From Aquipuribacter nitratireducens (GTDB taxonomy: Bacteria > Actinomycetota > Actinomycetes > Actinomycetales > JBBAYJ01): a stretch of DNA of 64,000 nt. The position numbers and the translations under genes were made by a program. The stretch's first letter is position 1; every line of letters starts with the position of its first letter. Below, in pieces: positions 55,804-63,401 of this stretch. Below the pieces are notes generated by a model that ran no database searches, was not told the DNA's origin, and saw only the letters and a program-made list of their open reading frames with translations. The DNA lies in NCBI RefSeq assembly GCF_037860835.1, contig NZ_JBBEOG010000002.1, positions 124,001 through 188,000 on the forward strand, read 5' to 3'.

Positions 55804-57378
55804 TCAGGCGACCGTCACGACGACGGAGTGCCATCCGGTGGCTCCGTCGGGGTCTACGGGGGCGCGGTCCTCGGTCTGGACCTCGCCGTCGGTGGTGGTG
55901 GCACGGACCTGGAGGCGGTGCTGTCCCGGCTCCGCGGCCCACTCCAGGCGCCACTGCTGCCACGTGAGGCTGCTGGGCACGGGGGCGAGCTCGGCGACCT
56001 GCCAGTCGCCGTCGTCGACGGACACCTCGACCTGCCCGATGCCGCGGCCGGGCGCCCACGCGACGCCCGCGACGACGACCGTCCCGGCGTCGAGGCGCTC
56101 GAACGGGCCGGGCACGTCGATGCGGCTGCCGACCTTGACCGGCGCGCGCTCGGCGTACCCGCGCGGCGTCCAGAAGGCGGTGTCGTCGGCGAAGGTCGTG
56201 ACCTCGAGGTCGGTGACCCACTTGGTCGCGCTCACGTAGCCGTAGAGGCCGGGCACGACCATGCGGACCGGGTAGCCGTGCTCCGGGGGCAGCGGCTCGC
56301 CGCCCATCGCGAAGGCGAGGAGGGCGTCGTCGCTGTCGACGAGCGCCTCGAGCGGCGTGGAGGCGGTCCAGCCGTCGGTGGACGTCGACAGCAGCATGTC
56401 CGCGCCGCCGCGCACCCCGGCGGCCGCGAGGACGTCCGCGAGGCGGACGCCCCGCCACACCTGGTTGCCGAGCAGCTCCCCACCGACCGGGTTGGACACG
56501 CACACGAGGGTGATCTCGCGCTCGACGACCTCGAACGACGTGAGGGCGTCCCAGTCGAGGTCGAGGGGTCGCTCGACCCGTCCGTGGACCCGAAGGCGCC
56601 AGTCCTCGGCCCGCACCTGCGGGACGGTGAGGGCGGTGTCGATGCGGTAGAAGTCCGCGGGCGGCGTCCGGAAGGGGGTCGCGGGCGAGGCCTGGGCGCC
56701 GACGGGCGCGGGCGGCGCCGGGTCGAGCGGCGGGGGGAGCACGAGGGCGGCGCGCGAGGCCGCGGCGTCCCGGAGGCGGCCGGCGACGAGACGACCGGTG
56801 ACGGCGACGGCGGCGGCCGCCGCGCCGACCCCGGCCGCAGCCACCAGCACACCCCGCCTGCTCGAGTCCCCGCGCCGCGACTCGTCGTGCGCGCTCCCCG
56901 TGGCGCCGGCCCGACGCACGAGGACCACGAAGCCGGGTGCGGCGAGCGCCGTGCCCGCGAGCAGCGGCAGCACGTCGAGGGGCGCGGCGCCCGGCGCGGC
57001 GACGACCGCGGTGAGCGCCGCGACGACGAGCACGAGGGGGGCGACGAGACCGGCGGCGAGCCGGCGGGTGGCGAGGGCGCCGCTCGCCGCGGCCACGACG
57101 GCGAGGACGCCGCCGATGCCGACGAAGAGGACGAGCTTGTCGTACGTGCCGAACGTCGCGATCGCCCACGACGTCACGGTGGGAGGAGAGAGCCGGACCA
57201 CCGCGTCGCCCACCGCGACGAACGGGTCGGCGGCCGCCAGCAGGCCGGCGAGCGCCGTCGCCGTCCCGAGCAGCAGGCCCGCCGACACGAGCCCTGCCAG
57301 CGCACCGAGCGCCACCACGGAGCGTCCGCCGCCGACGGCGCGGCGGCGGGCGACGGGCGCCCCGGTGGTCGTGGTCAT
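55804..57378 (-). CDS. membrane molybdopterin-dependent oxidoreductase (sulfite oxidase family)
   Basis: 524 residues. Four or five N-terminal helices (20-155), then SSRRGVLVAAAGVGAAAAAVAV, a further anchor, and an extracytoplasmic Mo domain: RIDTALTVPQVRAEDWRLRVHGRVERPLDLDW, EITLVCVSNPVGG with the molybdenum-binding Cys293, NQVWRGVRLADVLAAAGV, and a C-terminal dimerisation domain. Related to sulfite oxidases and MsrP, it may repair or oxidise envelope substrates. The ATG at 57378 is chosen because it lies seven bases after a SigK-like -10 (CCGAAT); the ATG at 57387 lies inside that hexamer. Followed by the fasciclin gene. Confidence 0.9.
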   Translation of the reverse strand: MTTTTGAPVARRRAVGGGRSVVALGALAGLVSAGLLLGTATALAGLLAAADPFVAVGDAVVRLSPPTVTSWAIATFGTYDKLVLFVGIGGVLAVVAAASGALATRRLAAGLVAPLVLVVAALTAVVAAPGAAPLDVLPLLAGTALAAPGFVVLVRRAGATGSAHDESRRGDSSRRGVLVAAAGVGAAAAAVAVTGRLVAGRLRDAAASRAALVLPPPLDPAPPAPVGAQASPATPFRTPPADFYRIDTALTVPQVRAEDWRLRVHGRVERPLDLDWDALTSFEVVEREITLVCVSNPVGGELLGNQVWRGVRLADVLAAAGVRGGADMLLSTSTDGWTASTPLEALVDSDDALLAFAMGGEPLPPEHGYPVRMVVPGLYGYVSATKWVTDLEVTTFADDTAFWTPRGYAERAPVKVGSRIDVPGPFERLDAGTVVVAGVAWAPGRGIGQVEVSVDDGDWQVAELAPVPSSLTWQQWRLEWAAEPGQHRLQVRATTTDGEVQTEDRAPVDPDGATGWHSVVVTVA

Positions 57379-57385
57379 GCCCCTC

Positions 57386-57413
57386 ATTCGGTACGGGGTC
57401 GCCGCCCGGATGG
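57386..57413 (-). promoter_or_regulatory. SigK-type promoter of the molybdoenzyme-fasciclin operon
   Basis: On the minus strand CCATCC (57413-57408), a 16-base spacer and CCGAAT (57391-57386), which is the mycobacterial SigK consensus as I remember it, base for base. The ATG at 57378 follows after seven bases, so the message is probably leaderless. A sigK-rskA pair is encoded about 1.3 kb away. Confidence 0.75.
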
Positions 57414-57508
57414 CCCGGGGCCGGTGACGTCTTTCACAGCGCGTGACGGTTTGGCACGCACCGTGCCGTGGGATCGCGCGCGCGCCCGCGCCGCGACAGG
57501 GTGACGGC

Positions 57509-58525
57509 GTGACCGACGCCCGCGACTCCCGCGCCCCTGCCGCGGTCCTCGTCACCCGCCCCGACGTGCCCGGCCGTGACGCGGTCGACGGGCTCGCCGG
57601 CGACGGCTGGTCGCTCGTGTGGGAGCCGGGCCGCCCCGCCGACGGCCACGCCCTCGGGGGACGGGTGGACGCCGTCGGGGCCGTCGGGGTCATCGCCCTG
57701 GGCGACGACCCTCTCGACGCGAGGTTCTTCGCGGCCGCCGGCGCGGCCGGGGTGCGCGTGGTGTCGCTCGTGGCGGTCGGGCACGACAACGTCGACCTCG
57801 CCGCGGCCGAGCGGGCGGGGGTCGTCGTGACGAACACCCCGGGCGTGCTCGCGGAGACGGTCGCCGACACCGCCTTCGCCCTCGTCCTCATGGCGCGGCG
57901 GCGGCTCGTCGAGGCCTCCGACGACATGCGGGCCGGTCGGTGGGCGGGCTTCGCCCTCGACGGGTGGCTCGGGCTCGACGTGCACGGCGCCACGCTCGGT
58001 CTCCTCGGCTACGGGGAGATCGGTCGTGCCGTCGCCCGCCGGGGCCGCGGCTTCGGCATGCGCGTGCAGCACCTCGCCCGTCCCTCGGCGCCCGACGACG
58101 AGGTGTCGAGCGCCGTCGGGTGGGAGGAGCTGCTCGGCGGCAGCGACGTCGTCGTCGTCGCGCTTCCGCTGCGGGACGGACCCGGCGGCACACGCGGCAT
58201 CGTCGACGCGGCGGCCCTGCGGCTCATGCGCCGCACCGCGACGCTCGTCAACGTCGGCCGCGGTCCGCTCGTCGTCGAGGCCGACCTGCTCGCCGCGCTC
58301 GGCGAGGGGCGGCTGCACTCCGCGGGCCTCGACGTGTTCGACGGCGAGCCGCGCCGCGACCCCCGCGACCCCGTCATGCGGACGCCCGGCCTCGTCGTGC
58401 TGCCCCACGTGGGCTCCGCGAGCGAGGCGACCCGTGTCGGCATGACGCGGCTCGCCGTGCGGAACGTGCGGGCCGTGCTCGCGGGGCAGCCGCCCCTCAC
58501 ACCCGTCACGGCCCCCACGACCTAG
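57509..58525 (+). CDS. D-isomer-specific 2-hydroxyacid dehydrogenase
   Basis: 338-residue NAD-dependent dehydrogenase of the D-2-hydroxyacid group. Seen: VGHDNVDLAAAERAGVVVTNTPGVLAETVADTAFALVLMARRRL, the Rossmann motif GLLGYGEIGRAVARRGRGFGM, VNVGRGPLVVEADLLAALGEGRLHSAGLDVFDGEP and VLPHVGSAS with the catalytic histidine. The pattern resembles glyoxylate/hydroxypyruvate reductases; substrate undecided. GTG at 57509 preceded by aggg. It lies between the molybdoenzyme and sigK but its own regulation is not evident. Confidence 0.9.
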   Translation: MTDARDSRAPAAVLVTRPDVPGRDAVDGLAGDGWSLVWEPGRPADGHALGGRVDAVGAVGVIALGDDPLDARFFAAAGAAGVRVVSLVAVGHDNVDLAAAERAGVVVTNTPGVLAETVADTAFALVLMARRRLVEASDDMRAGRWAGFALDGWLGLDVHGATLGLLGYGEIGRAVARRGRGFGMRVQHLARPSAPDDEVSSAVGWEELLGGSDVVVVALPLRDGPGGTRGIVDAAALRLMRRTATLVNVGRGPLVVEADLLAALGEGRLHSAGLDVFDGEPRRDPRDPVMRTPGLVVLPHVGSASEATRVGMTRLAVRNVRAVLAGQPPLTPVTAPTT

Positions 58526-58567
58526 CATCGGCGTGGCACCGGGCGCGGCCCTTCCCGCGCGGCGGCC

Positions 58568-58595
58568 CAATCCGCCACCGGTGACGGCGTCGAAC
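58568..58595 (+). promoter_or_regulatory. weaker SigK-like promoter upstream of sigK
   Basis: CAATCC (five of six to CCATCC), a 16-base spacer and TCGAAC (four of six to CCGAAT), 53 bases before the sigK GTG. The same spacing as the strong site supports autoregulation, but the match is modest and could be chance. Confidence 0.4.
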
Positions 58596-58648
58596 CCCTG
58601 CCGACACGACCGGGTGGCGGTCGACGGAGCGCGGGACCAGGAGGACAC

Positions 58649-59269
58649 GTGCCAGCAGCACCGCAGGCGGACGGACCCGAGCCGGTCCACGCCGGCACCT
58701 CACGGCCCGGCGCCCCCGACGAGGAGCTGCGCCGGCTCGTCTCGCTGACGTCCCGCGGTGACGAGGCCGCGTTCGAGGCGCTCTACGACGCGGTGTCGGC
58801 GACGGTGTTCGGCACGTGCCGCCGGGTGCTGCGCGACCCCGCGGAGGCCGAGGAGGTCGCGCAGGAGGTCCTGCTCGAGATCTGGCGCACGGCGTCGCGC
58901 TACGACCCCGCCCGGGCGGGCGTGCGGTCGTGGGTCGTCACCATCGCCCACTCGCGCGCCGTGGACCGGGTCCGGTCCAGCGAGCGGCGCCGGGCGCGGG
59001 AGGAGGCGACGGCGCTGCCCGAGCCCCCGGCGGTCGACGAGGTCGTCGAGGCCGCCGTCAGCGCCTTCGAGGTGCGACGTGTCCAGCGCGCGATGTCGAC
59101 CCTCAGCGACGTCCAGCGGGAGTCGGTGCGGCTCGCCTTCTACGGCGGCCACACCCACCGGGAGGTGGCGGCCCTGCTCGGCGTCCCGCTGGGGACCGTG
59201 AAGACCCGAATCCGGGACGGCATGACCCGGCTCCGCATGCACCTGACGCAGGAGGAGGTGGCCCGGTGA
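58649..59269 (+). CDS. sigK: ECF sigma factor, SigK type
   Basis: 206-residue extracytoplasmic-function sigma factor. Region 2 runs DEAAFEALYDAVSATVFGTCRRVLRDPAEAEEVAQEVLLEIWRTASRYDPARAGVRSWVVTIAHSRAVDRVRS; region 4 is SDVQRESVRLAFYGGHTHREVAALLGVPLGTVKTRIRDGMTRLR. GTG start with aggagg four bases upstream. Its stop overlaps the rskA start, so factor and anti-factor are made together. The name rests on sequence similarity, the RskA partner and the nearby SigK-type promoter in front of a fasciclin operon. Confidence 0.9.
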   Translation: MPAAPQADGPEPVHAGTSRPGAPDEELRRLVSLTSRGDEAAFEALYDAVSATVFGTCRRVLRDPAEAEEVAQEVLLEIWRTASRYDPARAGVRSWVVTIAHSRAVDRVRSSERRRAREEATALPEPPAVDEVVEAAVSAFEVRRVQRAMSTLSDVQRESVRLAFYGGHTHREVAALLGVPLGTVKTRIRDGMTRLRMHLTQEEVAR

Positions 59270-60009
59270 GGCCCGACGCACACGCCCTCGTGGCCGCCTA
59301 CGCGGCCGACGCCCTCGACCCGACGGAGCGGGAGGACGTCGAGGCGCACCTCGCCGAGTGCCCGGTGTGCCGCGACGACCTCGACGGCTTCCGCGAGGCC
59401 CTCTCGGCGCTCGCGGCCGCGACCGCGGAGGCCCCGCCGGCGCGGATGCGGGAGGCCGTGCTCGCCCGCGCCCGCACCACGCCCCAGCTGCCACCGGAGA
59501 CGCCGGCGGTGCCGTCACCGCGCAGCCGTACGGGGACCGCGCTCACCCGGCCGGTGCTGGCCCTCGCCGCGTCCGTCGTCGCCGTCCTCGCCCTCGCTCT
59601 CGGGGTCTGGGGCGTCACGACCGCGCAGCGCCTCGACGACGTGCGCGCGCAGCAGGCCGCCGTCCAGCGGGTGCTCGCCGCCGACGACGTCGAGTCCCTC
59701 GCCGCGCGGCCGCAGCTGTCTGGTGGTGTGCAGGGCGACGAGGTCGTCGTGCTCGCGAGCCGCGAGGCCGACGCCGCGCTGCTGCTGCCCGCGAACCTGC
59801 CGGCCGCGCCGGACGGCTCGACGTGGCAGGCGTGGACCATCGCCGGTGAGGAGGTGGCCTCGGCCGGGACGTTCGACGTGCGCAGCGGTGAGGCCGTCGC
59901 CTTCAGCGCCGGTATCGCCGACGTCGACGCGGTCGCGGTGAGCCTCGAGCCGAGCGGGGGGTCCGAGGCGCCCACGACCGACCCGGTGCTCGTCGTGCCG
60001 CTGGCCTGA
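59266..60009 (+). CDS. rskA: anti-sigma-K factor RskA
   Basis: 247 residues. An N-terminal zinc anti-sigma domain (ALVAAYAADALDPTEREDVEAHLAECPVCRDDL) with the His28, Cys32 and Cys35 ligands in HxxxCxxC; a single membrane helix near 95-117 (PVLALAASVVAVLALALGVWGV); and the extracytoplasmic RskA domain (LLLPANLPAAPDGSTWQAWTIAGEEVASAGTFDV, AVAVSLEPSGGSEAPTTDPVLV). Such proteins hold SigK at the membrane and release it on regulated proteolysis or redox change. GTG overlaps the sigK stop by four bases. Confidence 0.93.
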   Translation: MRPDAHALVAAYAADALDPTEREDVEAHLAECPVCRDDLDGFREALSALAAATAEAPPARMREAVLARARTTPQLPPETPAVPSPRSRTGTALTRPVLALAASVVAVLALALGVWGVTTAQRLDDVRAQQAAVQRVLAADDVESLAARPQLSGGVQGDEVVVLASREADAALLLPANLPAAPDGSTWQAWTIAGEEVASAGTFDVRSGEAVAFSAGIADVDAVAVSLEPSGGSEAPTTDPVLVVPLA

Positions 60010-60056
60010 GACACGCGGACGGGGCGCGGACGCGGGCCGCGCCCACACCAGGGTGT

Positions 60057-61001
60057 CTACCTGGCCACCGGTGGGTCCGCCGTCGCCCCCGCCGTCGCCT
60101 TCTCGGCGCGGGCGGCACGGGTCTCCGTCCCGTCGTGGGCCCGCCGCAGGGCGACGGCGTTGGCGACGACGACCACCGCGATGCCCACCCACTCGTGGAC
60201 CGCGAGCACCTGTCCGAGGACCACGAGCCCCGCGAGCGCGGCGAGGACGGGGTGGCAGCTCATGATCACCCCGAACTGCCGGGCCGGCACCCACCGCAGC
60301 GCCGTGAGGTCGACGGCGTACGGCACGACCGACGACAGCACCCCCGCCGCCACCGCGAGGACCAGCGGCTCGCCGGCGAGGCGGCCGTCGGCGAGCAGCA
60401 CGGCGACGAGCGGGAGGTAGGCGAGCGCGCTGACGCCGCTGGCGACGGCCGGCGCCTGCAGCCCGGGCAGCCGCGAGCCGACGGTGCGGCCCAGGACGAT
60501 GTACCCGGCCCAGCAGCACGCGGCAGCGAGCCCGAGCCCGACACCGACCCAGTCGCTCGCCGGGCCCGGCAGCACGAGGACGTAGACGCCGACCGCCGCC
60601 GCGAGGGCGACGAGGAGGTCGCGGACGGTGCGCGACCCCGCGAGCGCGACCCCGAGGGGACCGAGGAACTCCAGCGTGACCGCGAGGCCGAGGCCGATGC
60701 GCTCGACCGCCGAGTACAGCGAGAGGTTCATGCCGGCGAACACGAGCGCGAGCAGGAGCACCGGCCACCACTGAGACCACGTCATGCGGCGCAACGGCGG
60801 GCGGGCGACCGGGAGGAGGACGGCGGCGGCGACGACCTGCCGGACGGCCACGACCCCGGCAGGGCCGATGGACGCGAAGGCGCCCGCGCCGAGAGCGGCA
60901 CCCGTCTGGCTGCTCGCGGCGCCGGCGAGCACGAGCGCGAGACCGTTGCGGCGAGGACGGGTGCGGGGCACGGGGCCGAGTCTGCGGAGGCCGTAGGTCA
61001 T
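60057..61001 (-). CDS. EamA-family exporter, RhtA-like
   Basis: 314 residues with ten helices in two EamA repeats: LVLAGAASSQTGAALGAGAFASIGPAGVVAVRQVVAAAVLLPVARPPLRR, LALVFAGMNLSLYSAVERIGLGLAVTLEFLGPLGVALAGSRTVRDLLVAL, and ALRWVPARQFGVIMSCHPVLAALAGLVVLGQVLAVHEWVGIAVVVVANAVALRR. The EFLGPLGVAL segment is close to RhtA threonine/homoserine exporters. ATG at 61001. Divergent from a LysR gene, the usual arrangement for an exporter under its own regulator; the exported metabolite is unknown. Confidence 0.9.
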   Translation of the reverse strand: MTYGLRRLGPVPRTRPRRNGLALVLAGAASSQTGAALGAGAFASIGPAGVVAVRQVVAAAVLLPVARPPLRRMTWSQWWPVLLLALVFAGMNLSLYSAVERIGLGLAVTLEFLGPLGVALAGSRTVRDLLVALAAAVGVYVLVLPGPASDWVGVGLGLAAACCWAGYIVLGRTVGSRLPGLQAPAVASGVSALAYLPLVAVLLADGRLAGEPLVLAVAAGVLSSVVPYAVDLTALRWVPARQFGVIMSCHPVLAALAGLVVLGQVLAVHEWVGIAVVVVANAVALRRAHDGTETRAARAEKATAGATADPPVAR

Positions 61002-61027
61002 CCACGAAATGCACGGCGTGAAGGAGG

Positions 61028-61044
61028 CATACGATCTGCGTATG
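61028..61044. promoter_or_regulatory. palindrome overlapping -10 and start codon of the LysR gene
   Basis: CATACG, five bases, CGTATG: a perfect six-base dyad with ATACG-N5-CGTAT symmetry, the spacing of LysR boxes. It contains the -10 TACGAT (61030-61035) and the ATG at 61042, which is therefore probably leaderless. Binding here would repress the regulator gene and lies 27 bases from the exporter start. Confidence 0.6.
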
Positions 61045-61923
61045 GCCGGTGTCGACCTGCGTCAGCTGCGTTCGCTGGTCGCCGTCGTCGACGAGGGGAC
61101 GTTCACCGACGGCGCGCTCGCGCTCGGTGTGACGCAGGCGTCCGTCTCGCGTGCGGTCGCCGCGCTCGAGGCCGCGCTGGGCGCGCGGCTGCTCCAGCGC
61201 ACGAGCCGCGGCGCCGGGGTCACCGTCACCGGGGCGCGGGTCGTCGCGCACGCCCGGCGCGTGCTGGCGGAGGTCGACGCGCTCCACGGCGCGGTCCGCG
61301 AGGTCGGCGGCGAGGTCCGCATGGGCTACGCGTGGGCGGCGCTCGGCCGCCACACGACACCGCTGCAGCGGCGCTGGAGCGAGCTCCACCCCGTCTCGGC
61401 GCTCGTGCTCGTGCAGTGCACCTCCCCGACGGCCGGGCTGCTCGAGGGAGCCGCGGACGTGGCGGTGACGCGCCGCCCGCTGGACGACAGCCGCTTCGAC
61501 ACGGCGCTCGTCGGGGTCGAGGCGCGGATGGCGGCGGTCGCCTCCGACGACCCGCTGGCGCGGCGCAGGACCCTCCGCCTCGCGGACTTCGCCGGCCGGA
61601 CGGTCGGCGTCGACGACCGCACCGGCACGACCACCCCGGACCTGTGGCCGGAGGGCGCGGCGCCCGCGTCGACGCGGCGGGTCTCCACGGTCGACGAGTG
61701 GCTCACGCTCATCGCCGCTGGTCAGGCGGTGGGGCTCACGGCGGAGGCGACCGCGCGCCAGCACCTGCGGCCCGGTGTCGCCTTCCGCCGCGTCACCGAC
61801 GCGCCGCCGGTGCCGGTGCGCCTGGTGTGGTGGCGCGACGACCCGCCACCGCACGTGCCCGAGCTCGTCCGGCTCGTGAGCGAGCTGTACGGCCGTCCGC
61901 CGGCCCGAGGTGGCGCGGGGTGA
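61042..61923 (+). CDS. LysR-family transcriptional regulator
   Basis: 293 residues. N-terminal winged helix VDLRQLRSLVAVVDEGTFTDGALALGVTQASVSRAVAALEAALGARLLQRTSRGAGVTVTGARVV, linker helix, and a substrate-binding-like effector domain (VRMGYAWAALGRHTTPLQRRWSELHPVSALVLVQCTSPTAGLLEGAADVAVTRRPL). The ATG at 61042 gives the family N-terminus and lies six bases after TACGAT; aaggagg at 61021-61027 is too far to serve it. Divergent from the RhtA-like exporter, which it likely activates. Confidence 0.9.
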   Translation: MAGVDLRQLRSLVAVVDEGTFTDGALALGVTQASVSRAVAALEAALGARLLQRTSRGAGVTVTGARVVAHARRVLAEVDALHGAVREVGGEVRMGYAWAALGRHTTPLQRRWSELHPVSALVLVQCTSPTAGLLEGAADVAVTRRPLDDSRFDTALVGVEARMAAVASDDPLARRRTLRLADFAGRTVGVDDRTGTTTPDLWPEGAAPASTRRVSTVDEWLTLIAAGQAVGLTAEATARQHLRPGVAFRRVTDAPPVPVRLVWWRDDPPPHVPELVRLVSELYGRPPARGGAG

Positions 61924-62017
61924 GCCGTTCGGCGCGGGTCGCCGCCTCGGGGGCGCGATGCCCCCTACAGTTGCGGCGGGTGGCCCCACCAAACCAGCCC
62001 AGCAGGGGGTGACGACG

Positions 62018-63277
62018 ATGTCGACCCGGGGGACCGCCGCCCCGGCGGACCAGCTGACCGTGCGACGGTCGAACCTCAGCCTCGTGCTGCAGCACCTCCG
62101 GGACGCCGGACCGCGCTCGCGCGCCCGCATCGCCTCCGACACCGGCCTCAACAAGGCGACGGTGTCGAGCCTCGTGGCGGAGCTCATCGACCGTGGCCTC
62201 GTGAGCGAGGGCGAGGTGCAGCGCATCGGCAGCGTCGGGCGCCCCGGGCTCAGCGTCGAGCTCGCCGGCGGCACGGTGGTGGGCGTGGGGGTCGAGGTGA
62301 ACGCCGACTTCGTCGACGTCACCGCCCTCGACCTCACCCACAGCGTCGTCCTGTCCGCGCGCACGCCCGCCGACATGCGGGCCCTCGGCGAGGAGCGGGC
62401 TCTCGGGCTGCTCGTGCGGTGCCTGCGGGAGGCCTTCGACGCCCTCGCAGGCCGGGGCTGCACCGTGGTCGGGACCACGGTCGCGGTGCCCGCGCTCGTC
62501 GACTCCCGTGCCGGTCGGGTGGCGGTGGCGCCGAACCTCGGCTGGACCGACACGCCGCTGGCGGACCGGCTCGCGGTGGCCCTGGCCGGCCACCCCGTGC
62601 TCGGGGGCGCCGAGCCGGCCGTGACCGTCGACAACGACGCGAACCTCGGCGCCATCGCGGAGCACGCCCTCGGCGTCGGCCGGGACGCCGACGACCTGGT
62701 GTACCTCGCCGGTGAGGTCGGCGTGGGCTGCGGGATGGTCGTCGGGGGCACCCTGGTGCGCGGTGCGACCGGCTTCACCGGCGAGATCGGGCACGCGCCC
62801 CTCAACCCGCGCCTGGAGCGCTGCGGCTGCGGCCGGGTCGGGTGCTGGGAGACCCAGGTCGGCCTGGGGGTGCTCCTGCAGGGCTGCGCCCACGGGCCGG
62901 ACGACCCGCTGCTCGACCCCGCCGGTGACATCGACTCGCGGCTGGGTCTGGTCCGTGACCGGGCGGCCGCCGACGACGAGCGGACGTGCGAGACCCTCGA
63001 ACGGGTCGGCATCGCGCTCGGGCTGGGCGCCAGCGTGCTCGTCAACATCGTGAACCCCCGGGTGCTCGTGCTCGGCGGCTACTTCGGCCTGCTCGCCCCC
63101 CTGCTGCTGCCCTACGTGGTCGAGACGCTCACGGAGCGGGTGGTGGCCCCGGACGGCGGCGGCGTCGAGGTGCGCGCCTCCGAGCTCGGGTTCGCGGCGG
63201 CGAGCCGCGGCGGCGCGGTCGTCGCCCTCCAGACGGTGTTCGCCGACCCCACGCGGGTGGGGTCACCGGCGGTCTGA
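62018..63277 (+). CDS. ROK-family transcriptional regulator
   Basis: 419 residues. N-terminal winged helix (TVRRSNLSLVLQHLRDAGPRSRARIASDTGLNKATVSSLVAELIDRGLVSEGEVQRIGSVGRPG) and ROK domain (VVGVGVEVNADFVDVTALDL, TTVAVPALVDSRAGRVAVAPNLGW, VDNDANLGAIAEHALGVG, zinc site RCGCGRVGCWETQVGL). ATG at 62018 behind a gggggtg run; a TACAGT hexamer lies at 61966-61971. No sugar gene is adjacent, so its targets are probably elsewhere, unlike the first ROK gene in the window. No glucokinase activity is implied. Confidence 0.88.
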   Translation: MSTRGTAAPADQLTVRRSNLSLVLQHLRDAGPRSRARIASDTGLNKATVSSLVAELIDRGLVSEGEVQRIGSVGRPGLSVELAGGTVVGVGVEVNADFVDVTALDLTHSVVLSARTPADMRALGEERALGLLVRCLREAFDALAGRGCTVVGTTVAVPALVDSRAGRVAVAPNLGWTDTPLADRLAVALAGHPVLGGAEPAVTVDNDANLGAIAEHALGVGRDADDLVYLAGEVGVGCGMVVGGTLVRGATGFTGEIGHAPLNPRLERCGCGRVGCWETQVGLGVLLQGCAHGPDDPLLDPAGDIDSRLGLVRDRAAADDERTCETLERVGIALGLGASVLVNIVNPRVLVLGGYFGLLAPLLLPYVVETLTERVVAPDGGGVEVRASELGFAAASRGGAVVALQTVFADPTRVGSPAV

Positions 63278-63351
63278 ACCGGGTCGCCCAGCAGGAACAG
63301 CAGCCAGATGACCCCGAGCACGGCGGGGAGGACGAGGACGGTGAGCAGCAT
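63112..63351 (-). CDS. possible small membrane protein
   Basis: Open frame of 79 codons starting MLLTVLVLPAVLGVIWLLFLLGDPVQ, a single strong hydrophobic segment. The rest overlaps antisense with the end of the ROK gene and is low-complexity. The N-terminal part lies in the 124-base gap between the ROK and FAD oxidoreductase genes, with the same orientation as the latter. Composition alone can produce such frames here; existence is doubtful. Confidence 0.25.
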   Translation of the reverse strand: MLLTVLVLPAVLGVIWLLFLLGDPVQTAGDPTRVGSANTVWRATTAPPRLAAANPSSEARTSTPPPSGATTRSVSVSTT

Positions 63352-63401
63352 GCGAGCAGGCTGCGCCCACCCCCGGACACAACCCGCCGGACCGCGGTCC
63401 C

